A DNA stretch of 64,000 nt. Origin: Haladaptatus paucihalophilus DX253 (GTDB lineage: Archaea; Halobacteriota; Halobacteria; Halobacteriales; Haladaptataceae). Of the stretch, positions 54,602-63,258 are shown one piece after another. The stretch covers positions 2,257,734 to 2,321,733 of the forward strand of contig NZ_AQXI01000001.1 of NCBI RefSeq assembly GCF_000376445.1, written 5' to 3'. The notes under the pieces were generated by a model, which did not search any database, was not told the DNA's origin, and saw nothing but the letters and a program-made list of their open reading frames with translations. The translations under genes and the position numbers were made by a program. The stretch's first letter is position 1. Every line of letters begins with the position of its first letter.

Positions 54602-55054
54602 ATGGACGTTACAATCGACGCGGTACGTGTCGCCGCCACGGGGGAGGGTCCGCTCCCCGTGGTCGTCCTCGCACCGGACGACGGCGACGACGTGCTTCCG
54701 ATTTTTATTCGATTCGAGGAGGGTATCAGCATCGCCCGTGGCATGGAAGCCGAGGATATCGGGCGACCGCTGACCCACGACCTCCTGCTCGACGTGATGG
54801 AGGAACTCGGTGGCCGCATCGAGCGCGTCGTCGTCACCGAGTTGGACGACAACACCTACATCGCCGACCTTCACATCCAGACGCCGCGCGGCCACGAAGT
54901 CGTGGACGCCCGCCCCAGCGACTCGCTCGCGCTCGCCGCCCGTACCGGCACGCCCATCGAAGTCGCTGACGAGGTGTTCGACCACGGCCACCAGGAACGC
55001 GCACAGTTCGACGACCTTCAAGACATCCGGGAAGTCGCCCAGATAGGCCAATGA
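54602..55054 (+). CDS. DUF151 (bifunctional nuclease-like) protein
   Basis: 150 residues from the ATG at 54602 (MDVTIDAVRVAATGEGPLP). Landmarks LPIFIRFEEGISIARGME and RPSDSLALAARTGTPIEVADEV define the DUF151 family. A plant/bacterial member was reported as a nuclease, but the archaeal role is open. Its stop overlaps the hisE start by 4 bp, indicating coupling. Confidence 0.88.
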   Translation: MDVTIDAVRVAATGEGPLPVVVLAPDDGDDVLPIFIRFEEGISIARGMEAEDIGRPLTHDLLLDVMEELGGRIERVVVTELDDNTYIADLHIQTPRGHEVVDARPSDSLALAARTGTPIEVADEVFDHGHQERAQFDDLQDIREVAQIGQ

Positions 55055-55335
55055 ACGACGTACTGGACGACCTGTTCGAGGTCATCGAAGACAGGAAGGA
55101 AACGCTCCCCGAGGACTCCTACACCGCCTCGCTGTTCACCCACGAGAAGGGCGAGAACGCCGTCCTCGAAAAGTTGGGCGAGGAGATGACGGAACTCATC
55201 CTCGCCGCGAAGGACGACGACCGGGAGGAGATGGCCTACGAGGGCGCGGACGTCATCTACCACCTGCTCGTTCTGCTCTCGATGAAGGACATGGAACCCG
55301 CAGACTTGCGCGCGGAACTGGAATCGCGGCGCTGA
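55051..55335 (+). CDS. hisE: Phosphoribosyl-ATP diphosphatase
   Basis: 94 residues. The MazG-like motif EKLGEEMTELILAAKDDD and the EGADVIYHLLVLL helix match HisE. It catalyses the second step of histidine synthesis. Overlaps the DUF151 gene (ATGA). Confidence 0.95.
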   Translation: MNDVLDDLFEVIEDRKETLPEDSYTASLFTHEKGENAVLEKLGEEMTELILAAKDDDREEMAYEGADVIYHLLVLLSMKDMEPADLRAELESRR

Positions 55336-55391
55336 ATCGCGGCGCTATCGCTCACCTGAAAGCACGTCGCAGCAAAAAGAACGAATCGGAT

Positions 55392-55922
55392 TTAGCTGAC
55401 GAGTTTCTCTTCACCGCGCTCGACGATGATGCGGCACGGCGGGGAGATCTTGTTGTAGGCACGGCGGAGCGCGTCCTTCACGAGGGGCGCGTCGTCCACG
55501 GTACACCACGCGGTGAACACTCGATCACCGTTGGCGATTCGTGCTGCCGTTCCGACCGGCTTACCGAACGCCTGTCGCATTCCGTCGGAAACACGGTCCG
55601 CACCCGCACCGGTCGCCTGCTTGTTCTCGCGCAGGACCTGGTGGGGGAACTTGCGGAGAATCATCTTGTAGCCGGTTTCGCCGATGTTCTTGAGCAGGAA
55701 GCGGTTCGCGGACAGGCGGGAGGCCTCCAGCGCACCGTGGCGAATCTGGCATTCTTCTTCGACGATGAGGGAAATCTGAACGGGGTAGTCGTCCTCGTTG
55801 CTGTCCACTTCGCCCATCTTGTGCTGTGCGATCTTCGAACCCGGAATTCCGGTGATGTATTCGCGTCGCGTGTACGAGGGCTTGTCGATGGCCCGGTACA
55901 TCGAGGCAGGTTTGTCGGACAT
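55392..55922 (-). CDS. rpl10e: 50S ribosomal protein L10e (uL16 family)
   Basis: 176 residues. Family blocks: [55 protein letters not shown]. The start is [18 protein letters not shown]. It is part of the large subunit near the tRNA sites. It is transcribed convergently toward hisE. Confidence 0.97.
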   Translation of the reverse strand: MSDKPASMYRAIDKPSYTRREYITGIPGSKIAQHKMGEVDSNEDDYPVQISLIVEEECQIRHGALEASRLSANRFLLKNIGETGYKMILRKFPHQVLRENKQATGAGADRVSDGMRQAFGKPVGTAARIANGDRVFTAWCTVDDAPLVKDALRRAYNKISPPCRIIVERGEEKLVS

Positions 55923-55981
55923 AGTTACTACTGAATCTGTTGGTCAGGGCGTGAATAAACCCTTCGAAGCGCGTTCGACGC

Positions 55982-56593
55982 TTACTGGACGAAATCGCCG
56001 ACGAAGCGGTCAGGGACGTACGCCAGCATGTGCGACGGAATCCGCCCGACCAGCCATTCCGCGATGTTCACGAGGGGCTTCCGAAGGAGCGCGTAAACCC
56101 CCGAAATCATGACCGCGAGGACGACGAGCGTCTGAATCGTCCCGTCGTAGAGCACGAGGCTCGGCACCGCGAGTGTGACACCCAGCGCGAAGTCCTCCGG
56201 CGCGCCGTCGTACCGAATCCAGCGACGCGGCGGAATCCACTGCCCGTGGAAGTGGCTGTACACCGCACGTTCGGACTGGCCGAGCCACGGTTTCAGTTCC
56301 AACCCGCCTCCGAAGGCGTCCGAAACGGAGTGTGCGGCCGCCGCGAGGAGGAAGAACCCGAGCGCGAAGGTCCACGGGTTCGGTACCAACATCGCCCCGG
56401 CGAGCGCCGCTGTCGCCGCAATCGAGTAGTACACCGGGAAGTGCAGCGTCTTCCTGTGTCCCGAATACAGGTCGAAATCGGGAAACACCCCACCGGCGAG
56501 CCCGGCGAAAACGGCGACGGGAGCCAACTCCGGTGCGACGAAGAGCGAGGCACTCCCGAGCAGCACGCCGATAAGGGCGTGCGTCGTTGCCAT
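55982..56593 (-). CDS. Membrane-bound metal-dependent hydrolase (YdjM/LexA-binding family)
   Basis: 203 residues from the ATG at 56593 (MATTHALIGVLLGSASLFV); ATG 56596 adds one. Features of the family: THALIG at the start, GGVFPDFDLYSGHRKTLHFP with the D-x-D and His ligands, and AAAAHSVSDAFG. About four transmembrane helices. Predicted membrane hydrolase of unknown substrate. Confidence 0.85.
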   Translation of the reverse strand: MATTHALIGVLLGSASLFVAPELAPVAVFAGLAGGVFPDFDLYSGHRKTLHFPVYYSIAATAALAGAMLVPNPWTFALGFFLLAAAAHSVSDAFGGGLELKPWLGQSERAVYSHFHGQWIPPRRWIRYDGAPEDFALGVTLAVPSLVLYDGTIQTLVVLAVMISGVYALLRKPLVNIAEWLVGRIPSHMLAYVPDRFVGDFVQ

Positions 56594-56707
56594 CATAGTA
56601 CCATCGATACGCAAGGTTCGCATAAACACCTGTCGGAAATTCGTGGTACTACATAGCACACGTCGATAGCCACTGTTTACTTCTCCCGACACTTAGCGCA
56701 AATCGGG

Positions 56708-57325
56708 ATGAAAATCGGCATCTCTTCGTCTCGTCTCGTCCGACTGATGCAGTTGGCCATCCTCGGCATCACGTTCGTCGGCCTCGTGACGAGGAACGTC
56801 GGAGTGTTCGTGAACGGCGTCTTCGCATTCGGCATCACCGTTCTCCCCGGGGTGTTGCGGCGCGACTATCGCCTCTCGCTCGACACGTCGCTGACGCTGT
56901 GGATTACGGCCGCCGTCTTCCTCCACGCAATCGGCATGCTCGGACTCTACGACGAGGTTTGGTGGTGGGACCACCTCACGCACCTGCTCTCCGCGACGCT
57001 CGTCGCGGGCGTCGGATACTCCACTGCGCGCGCCTTCGACGAACACTCCGACGCGGTGTTCTTCCCGCCCCGGTTCATGTTCGTCTACGTCCTCCTGTTC
57101 ACGCTCGCGTCCGGCGTCCTCTGGGAAGTTCTGGAGTTCGCCGCGCGAGGGAGTGCTCACATCATCGGTGTAAAACCCGTGCTCATTCAGTACGGACTCG
57201 ACGACACCATCGTCGACCTCATCTTCGACGCCGCGGGCGCGGTGCTAGTCGCGCTGTTCGGAACCAGCGTCCTCTCCGAGACGGTCGAGACGCTCCTCGC
57301 CCGGTTTTCGAGGGAGAGCGACTGA
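56708..57325 (+). CDS. DUF2238-like multi-pass membrane protein
   Basis: 205 residues with five to six hydrophobic segments. The middle contains WWWDHLTHLLSATLVAG and VLWEVLEFAARG, signatures of the YjdF/DUF2238 type. Function unknown. It is divergent from the YdjM-type gene. Confidence 0.78.
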   Translation: MKIGISSSRLVRLMQLAILGITFVGLVTRNVGVFVNGVFAFGITVLPGVLRRDYRLSLDTSLTLWITAAVFLHAIGMLGLYDEVWWWDHLTHLLSATLVAGVGYSTARAFDEHSDAVFFPPRFMFVYVLLFTLASGVLWEVLEFAARGSAHIIGVKPVLIQYGLDDTIVDLIFDAAGAVLVALFGTSVLSETVETLLARFSRESD

Positions 57326-57439
57326 CCGACACCGTTCGTGCCCGTTCGCTGGGGCGAAATATCGATAAAAATCAGTGCTGCTGTTCCGTTTCGTTCCCGA
57401 CCCGGAACGGGACGTGGCTCGCGGCGAAGCCGTTCCGAC

Positions 57440-58150
57440 TCACTCCCGCGAGTAATCCCACCCCGTCACGTCGCTCGGGAGGATTTCGCCGTTGATGTGC
57501 CACGTCCGGGGCCGGTAGGCGACGACGAGGATGCCCGCGTAGAACGCGACGACGATGCCCGTGACGATGGTTCCGGGAATGTGACCGATGGCGGCCGCTT
57601 CCGGCCACGTGTCGTTCGTGTAGGCCGTCAGCTGGAACACCCACGCCACGAGCAGGACGAAGAAGAGCGGCGTGTACACTCGACGGAGACGGTGTGCCAG
57701 CGCCTCTTCCAGTGAGACCTTCATCTTCGGATAGCGGTAGTCCTCGCTGAGCTTTCGTCGCCACTCCTCGTCCACGACGCCTTTGGAGTCGTCGAGTCCG
57801 AGTGCGAACACGTTCTGCTGGAGCATCCGGACCCGCGAGCGCCAGATGTCGTAGGCGCGGTAGCGACGCGCCTCGATGAGCAGAAAGATGCTCACCGTGA
57901 TGATGGCGAGGAGGACGATGTAATGGGGATTGCTTCGACTGGAGAACGCCCACGTCAGGATGGCCGCCATCAGCGTTATCGCCCAGTTGCTCGTCCGGTC
58001 CAACCGCTCGCGCCAGAACTTCATTCGGTGAATCTCGCCACGGTACAGGTGCGCGAGCGAGGAACTCGGCCCCATGTTCTGCTCCAGCAGTCCCGCGCCG
58101 ATCTCTGTGCCACTGGTATCCGGTGGTTCGGGTGTATCTTCGTCAGTCAT
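57440..58150 (-). CDS. DUF2270 membrane protein
   Basis: 236 residues from the ATG at 58150 (MTDEDTPEPPDTSGTEIGAG). Hydrophilic N-terminus, then LAHLYRGEIHRMKFWRERLD, the hallmark of DUF2270, followed by two hydrophobic helices (SNWAITLMAAILTWAFS and a second) and two more near the C-terminus. Function unknown. Confidence 0.85.
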   Translation of the reverse strand: MTDEDTPEPPDTSGTEIGAGLLEQNMGPSSSLAHLYRGEIHRMKFWRERLDRTSNWAITLMAAILTWAFSSRSNPHYIVLLAIITVSIFLLIEARRYRAYDIWRSRVRMLQQNVFALGLDDSKGVVDEEWRRKLSEDYRYPKMKVSLEEALAHRLRRVYTPLFFVLLVAWVFQLTAYTNDTWPEAAAIGHIPGTIVTGIVVAFYAGILVVAYRPRTWHINGEILPSDVTGWDYSRE

Positions 58151-58415
58151 AATCGGTGAGAGGTGTCGGTTTCTATGTCTACAGTATTGTGCTGTAGAGT
58201 AAAAACCGTCGTGGTTCCGTATCGCCGACTTTCGTCTCACCGTGTCCCTTTCTCGGTCGTTTGTCGTCTCTCTCTCCGTCGATAACCGTCGCTCTCGCGT
58301 TCAGATTCGTGATTAGTTCCAACTGACGCAAACGAACCGCTCGGCCGCGCTGCTATGCGGGTTCGCGTCGGTAAAAGTGTTGTAGTAGGGTATTCCTCAC
58401 AAAATCGTCGCCCGA

Positions 58416-58610
58416 TTACAGACGGGTGACGTTCTTCGCTCGGGGGCCTTTGGGGGCCTGTTCGATATCGAATTCGATCTCCTGTCCCTCTTCGAGGTCA
58501 GCGCCGCCCACGTCTTCCATGTGGAAGAAAACGTCGTCGTCCGCGTCGTCCGTCGAGATGAAACCGTAGCCGCCAGTGTCGTTGAAGAAATCAACTTTGC
58601 CTTTCGCCAT
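58416..58610 (-). CDS. cspA: Cold shock domain protein
   Basis: 64 residues. RNP1 GGYGFIST and RNP2 DVFFHM, with the KGKVDFFND start and EIEFDIEQAPKGPRAKNV end. It is a single-stranded nucleic-acid binding protein of the CspA family. The small hydrophobic gene at 58680-58805 lies 69 bp upstream on the same strand. Confidence 0.95.
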   Translation of the reverse strand: MAKGKVDFFNDTGGYGFISTDDADDDVFFHMEDVGGADLEEGQEIEFDIEQAPKGPRAKNVTRL

Positions 58611-58679
58611 TGCTTTTGTATGGAATGGTGCCCCACGGATAACACTTCCGAGAGTTGTGTTACCACGACCGTCGGTTTT

Positions 58680-58805
58680 TTACTCCCCGAGAATCCGTGC
58701 AACTACTCCCGCAATGAGGACGAGCGCACCGGTGATGAACGTCCCGGGAACCGGGAGGACGAACAGGGCGAGACCGAGGACCAGAACGAGCGTGGATGTT
58801 TTCAT
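58680..58805 (-). CDS. 41-residue hydrophobic protein, likely membrane
   Basis: ATG at 58805, stop at 58680. The 41 residues begin MKTSTLVLVLGLALFVLPVP and continue through a Pro-Gly-Thr turn into a second hydrophobic stretch (ALVLIAGVVARIL). This is a two-helix hairpin. Coding bias is haloarchaeal. No family is recognised. It is same-strand with the cold-shock gene downstream. Confidence 0.55.
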   Translation of the reverse strand: MKTSTLVLVLGLALFVLPVPGTFITGALVLIAGVVARILGE

Positions 58806-58883
58806 GACGAACTGGGATTCATCCGGCCCACGGTTACGGTTTGTGGGCGAAAAGGGACATAACGGGAGTCGAGCGAGGTTTCG

Positions 58884-59708
58884 TCAGACGACCGCGAAGA
58901 CCACCAGTCCGACTCCAGCGACACCCGAGAGTGCCCCGATGCCTCGTGCCAGTCGTTCGCCGTCGGGTGCCAGTATCTCGACGGATATCAGCGCGGTGAC
59001 GGCGACCATCCAGAGAAGGTTCATCGAACCCACGACGACCATCAACGCCATCAGCGCCCAACAGCACCCGACGCTATCCACGCTCAGTCGCCATCCGGAA
59101 CGGAGCGCACCGCGAATCCCCGAAACGTCCCCCTCGAAGAACCCGCTGGGTCGCCGACAGTGTTCCAGATGGTGGCGTTTGAACGGCGACAGTTGATACG
59201 CGGACAGCACCAACAGCGTCGCCGCCAGCAGGAAAACGCGGTTCTCCGGCGCGATGGATCCGATGGGAACAACGAGATTGAACGCGAGCGGGACGACCCC
59301 CGTGAGGACCCAGACGAGCGTGTACGTTCCCATCACCGACACGACGGTCGCCGTCCGTCTCACCTTCGTCGTCTGCCCAACCGCGTCGGCGTACGCTCGA
59401 AACGCGTGTGCGGACGACGGGTACATCATCGCGGTCATCATGGCCCCCCACAGGACCAGATAGAGGCCGACACCGGCCACCCCGTTCGACAGCGCCATCG
59501 CCTCCGGGACTCCGGGAGCGGACATGTGCATCGCCATCGCCGACCCCGGCATGGGAAGGACGCGAGTTGCGAGCAGTATCCACGCGAGAAGCGCGACGCC
59601 GTAGGTGAACAGGACGACGGGATGTCGTTGGCGGGCGAAGAACCGACGTGAGGTATTCCAGACGTGCATAGTTTCCTCCGAGTGGTTCCGCCATCGCTCA
59701 ACAGACAT
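58884..59708 (-). CDS. DUF2182 multi-pass membrane protein
   Basis: 274 residues; an alternative ATG at 59669 removes 13. About seven transmembrane helices. The motif LWGAMMTAMMYPSSAHAF and KRHHLEHCRRPSGF with the SVGCCWALM helix match DUF2182, predicted metal-binding integral membrane proteins. The role is not known; some are linked to heavy-metal or copper genes elsewhere. A MATE exporter precedes it by 46 bp on the same strand. Confidence 0.86.
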   Translation of the reverse strand: MSVERWRNHSEETMHVWNTSRRFFARQRHPVVLFTYGVALLAWILLATRVLPMPGSAMAMHMSAPGVPEAMALSNGVAGVGLYLVLWGAMMTAMMYPSSAHAFRAYADAVGQTTKVRRTATVVSVMGTYTLVWVLTGVVPLAFNLVVPIGSIAPENRVFLLAATLLVLSAYQLSPFKRHHLEHCRRPSGFFEGDVSGIRGALRSGWRLSVDSVGCCWALMALMVVVGSMNLLWMVAVTALISVEILAPDGERLARGIGALSGVAGVGLVVFAVV

Positions 59709-59754
59709 ACGATAGCAGTCGGCATAAGACTGCTCTGCTCTCGCTGAATCCCGC

Positions 59755-61203
59755 TCAGTCGTCCGCGTACGACGCTTCGGGGCGGAACTGTCGGCTGATG
59801 ACTTTCCACCGTCCCGTCGAGAACCGATAGTAGTTGAGGACCGCCGGAATCGTCGTCTCGGCGACGAACGAGAGGTACAACCCCGTTATTCCGAGCGCCG
59901 TCGTCGCCCCGAGGTACGCCAGCGGAATCGAACAGCAGAACATCCCAACCGCCTGTGCCATGAACGGCCAGCGGGTGTCGCCGCTGGCGTCGAGCGGCCC
60001 CGCGACCGACCCGTTCACTCCCTGTGCTAGGATGGCGACGCACGAGACGTACACGAGCGACACCGCGACGGGAATCGACGGGTCTCCCGAGTCGGCGACG
60101 AACGAGAGCACGATGGGTTTTGCAAACGCGAACACGAGAGCGGCCGCGACGACGTACGTCGCCACGGAGAAGAGAATGACATCGCGGGCGTACGTCTCGG
60201 CACTCCGCTCGTCTCCCGCTCCGAGTTCTTGCCCCACGAGGCTGCTCGACGCCAAGCCGAATCCCCAGCCGGGCGTGTTCATCAGGCCCCAAATCCGACG
60301 GCTGATGACGTACGCCGCCGCGACGCTCGGGCCGAACAGGGCGACGATGGCGAGCATCGGAAACTTGGCGACCGTCCACACCATGTTCCGCCCGACGACC
60401 GGCAAGCCGATGTGCACCACCTGCCGGACCGTTTCCACGTCGAGATACGTCCCGGTCGGGTCCACCTTCACGGGCAGTTCGCCCACGCCGGGAAGCCGAC
60501 CGGCGACGACCCCGACGGCGAACACCGCGGTCACGACGACGTTCGAGAGGACCGTTCCCCACGCCGCACCGGCGACGCCCATCCCGAACTGGAAGACGAA
60601 CACGGCGCTCAGGACGATGTTCGTCACCGCGCCGCCCGCCCGAAGCAGCATCGGCGTCCACGCGTCGTCAGCGCCGATGTAAATCCGACTTCCGACGAGG
60701 TTGAGGGCGGCGAGCGGAACTCCGAGCGAGACGATGTGCAGATATCGCGCACCCAGTTCGACGGTCATCTCGTCGCCCGTCATCAACGAGACGAGTTCCG
60801 TTGGAAATAGCCAGAAGGCGGCCGCAACCGGAAGCGAGACCAGCAGCACGAGCGCGACGCTCGACCGAATCGCTTGGCCCATCTCCTCGTACGCGCCCGC
60901 CCCGTATCGCTGTGAGACGAGCGCGATTGTCCCGCCCGCAAAGCCGCCGCCGAGCGAGAACGCCATGCCCCAAAACGGTGCCGCGAAGCCGACGCCCGCG
61001 ATGGCCGCCGGTCCGATGGCGATGCCGACGAACGCCACGTCGACGGCGTTTTTCGACATTCGAGCGATGCCGGTGACGATGCGCGGCCACGCTAAATCCG
61101 TCGTTCGCCGCACGTTTTTCGCGTCGACGAGGCCCAGACGGGAGAGTACGAGACCGATTGCGAGAATAGTCCACCGTGCCGGGTTCGGGAAACGAGCGTC
61201 CAC
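59755..61203 (-). CDS. MATE-family efflux transporter
   Basis: 482 residues from GTG 61203 (DARFPNPARWTILAIG). Twelve predicted helices in two repeats, with MATE landmarks FVGIAIGPAAIAGVGFAAPF in the first half and VVGRNMVWTVAKFPM in the second. Na+- or H+-driven export of drugs or metabolites. Its start is 119 bp beyond the end of the AT-rich glycosyltransferase gene. Confidence 0.92.
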   Translation of the reverse strand: MDARFPNPARWTILAIGLVLSRLGLVDAKNVRRTTDLAWPRIVTGIARMSKNAVDVAFVGIAIGPAAIAGVGFAAPFWGMAFSLGGGFAGGTIALVSQRYGAGAYEEMGQAIRSSVALVLLVSLPVAAAFWLFPTELVSLMTGDEMTVELGARYLHIVSLGVPLAALNLVGSRIYIGADDAWTPMLLRAGGAVTNIVLSAVFVFQFGMGVAGAAWGTVLSNVVVTAVFAVGVVAGRLPGVGELPVKVDPTGTYLDVETVRQVVHIGLPVVGRNMVWTVAKFPMLAIVALFGPSVAAAYVISRRIWGLMNTPGWGFGLASSSLVGQELGAGDERSAETYARDVILFSVATYVVAAALVFAFAKPIVLSFVADSGDPSIPVAVSLVYVSCVAILAQGVNGSVAGPLDASGDTRWPFMAQAVGMFCCSIPLAYLGATTALGITGLYLSFVAETTIPAVLNYYRFSTGRWKVISRQFRPEASYADD

Positions 61204-61321
61204 AGTGGTTGTTTCGAATCGAAACTAAAAGTTCTTTTCAGATGCGGTAAAAGACTGGGGTGTTTGGATATTCCGATATATACTCTCTATATCAATCGAT
61301 TTGAATGGTTCCCATTCAGAA

Positions 61322-63067
61322 TTATTTGCAACCTGATTTGAATCGGTACAGCACGAGTTTCTTTCCTTTACTGGTCCTCTCAAGTTCAAGCACGGCTGTT
61401 CCGTTCGACGATATCAATTTTCGCATCGTGTCATCGCGTTTTGGTGTCCGGCCAACCGTATCAATCGCGAAGCAAAGTTTATTTTCCTGTATCGCTTTCC
61501 GTGTCTTTTTTTCGACGCTAGCGTTTTGATATCCGATTCCTGATAGAACCAGATCCGTGGATCCGTCATTATCGATGTCATAGCGTTTTGTCGCTTCTGA
61601 TTCAAACGAGTAGTCGATAGTTCGTTTATCTCCGAGATACCAACGAATGGGAAGTGGGACACCCGCAGCAACGCGGACCGGTTGCTTTGATTCTCGTGTC
61701 ATCGTGTCATTTATTACGTATGATGTCACATCATCGTACTGAGAATCCGAACGAGGGGATTTAGTGAAAGTTCCGCTGATTCCAAGAACTGGCGCAGAAA
61801 ACACTAACAAAAGAGCGATAGCTATGGTTGCCATGTACCGATAGGGAACTATATTTTTGAAGTCTAGTATTTCATCGAGAATTCCGAAGACGAACCCGGA
61901 CGCAATGATGATGAGGAGAGGATAGAGTGGAAGAACGTATTTCGGATTTTTAACGCTGACTGAACTGATGAGTATCAGTGGGGACAATGTAACGATGGTG
62001 ATCAGAACGATTTTTTGGCGTTTGATTACGGGAACTCTCTTTTTGATACCCGAGCGGAGGAACAGGTATGGCAGTCCGATAAGACCTAGTGCTGGAATAA
62101 TCCCGTTTCCGTTGGCCATCCAGTAGAGATACGACCAAAATGGCGGCTTCTGATACTCTTTTCCTGCGACTAGAACTCGATGCCCCGTATTTATGTGGTC
62201 CATGTTGTGTGCGAAGGCTTCTCCAAAAGCATACACGATGTTACTCAAAAGTGGAATCTGAAATATCAACTCAACCACCAACGGGAAACTATGTCCCGCA
62301 TAGTAGTCGGGATGCGGTGAGAACAGAAATGGAATGTAGATAACTACGAGACCGATGACTCCTCCCGTAAGCAGTCTTTTAACATCTTCCAATGCCTCGC
62401 GCCTATCGTTCATTCGATGTTTGATAGTATAGAGAACCCCGACGGCGATTGCAAGCGCGAATATCGCCCCTTGTAGTTTCGTTGCAGCAGTCGTTACTAT
62501 CAACGCACCTACGAGGAGTCCGTATTTCGTGTGTAGTGAGTTGGTAGAACTCCATCTGACGAGGGAATACATAAGGAGCACTACGAAAAACGTGAACGTT
62601 ATATCGAGATAGGCGGTTGCGGTCCATCGTGTGAACACTGGGTTGCCAGCAAGCGCGACTGCTGCTACTATTCCTACTCGTCGTGAAAAGAGTTCTTCCC
62701 CAAGGTGGTATGTTACATACAGTGTTCCGAGTGCGAATACGACGCTTGGTAATTTCACTCCGAATTCGGTCGGACCAAACACTGCCTGACTAATCGCCAT
62801 AAAATATTTTGCTACGGGTGCATGCGAATGAGTCGGATTTCCATATATGTATCCTTCTAACATCGATTTACTTGCTCGTGCAAATATGGCTCCATCCATG
62901 AAGATGGCTCCGTCCATGTTCATACCGTACCAGATTCCAGTAAATAATAGAATAAGCCAAATCTCTCCTTCGCTTTGGAGTCTATGCCGAAGAGTTTGAT
63001 GTATGTCTCTAACAACCATATCCCGAATATTTGACCTACTGGAAATGAGTATTTTGCTTTTCACCAC
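61322..63067 (-). CDS. GT39/PMT-type membrane glycosyltransferase
   Basis: 581 residues with about 12 hydrophobic helices; AT-rich unlike the flanks. The first external loop carries GMNMDGAIFMDGAIFARA, i.e. the hexapeptide MDGAIF in tandem, where relatives have a single DE-type catalytic motif. The KNPKYVLPLYPLLI block is typical of GT-C (PMT_2/ArnT-like) enzymes using polyprenyl-phosphate sugars. Probably glycosylates surface proteins or lipids. Confidence 0.85.
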   Translation of the reverse strand: MVKSKILISSRSNIRDMVVRDIHQTLRHRLQSEGEIWLILLFTGIWYGMNMDGAIFMDGAIFARASKSMLEGYIYGNPTHSHAPVAKYFMAISQAVFGPTEFGVKLPSVVFALGTLYVTYHLGEELFSRRVGIVAAVALAGNPVFTRWTATAYLDITFTFFVVLLMYSLVRWSSTNSLHTKYGLLVGALIVTTAATKLQGAIFALAIAVGVLYTIKHRMNDRREALEDVKRLLTGGVIGLVVIYIPFLFSPHPDYYAGHSFPLVVELIFQIPLLSNIVYAFGEAFAHNMDHINTGHRVLVAGKEYQKPPFWSYLYWMANGNGIIPALGLIGLPYLFLRSGIKKRVPVIKRQKIVLITIVTLSPLILISSVSVKNPKYVLPLYPLLIIIASGFVFGILDEILDFKNIVPYRYMATIAIALLLVFSAPVLGISGTFTKSPRSDSQYDDVTSYVINDTMTRESKQPVRVAAGVPLPIRWYLGDKRTIDYSFESEATKRYDIDNDGSTDLVLSGIGYQNASVEKKTRKAIQENKLCFAIDTVGRTPKRDDTMRKLISSNGTAVLELERTSKGKKLVLYRFKSGCK

Positions 63068-63258
63068 TCTACTGTTTCACATATCTAAACACACCTTGCG
63101 GTTCGCATTAGAATTCCTTCCTGTCGACGCCCTTTATTCTGTATCGAGAATCTACTTTTTACATTCCAGTATCAGATCGTTCTATTCATCTCTCGAATAG
63201 GACCGCTTTCCGCTACTAATCCAAAACAGTTACGTGATGTGTCATTCCCTTCCTAAAT

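Noticed and set aside
53650-55051. Minus-strand frame extending the phosphotransferase to 798 residues
   Set aside because: It runs antisense through Sec61-beta, pdxT and the DUF151 gene and has no further domain; the true start is at 53632.
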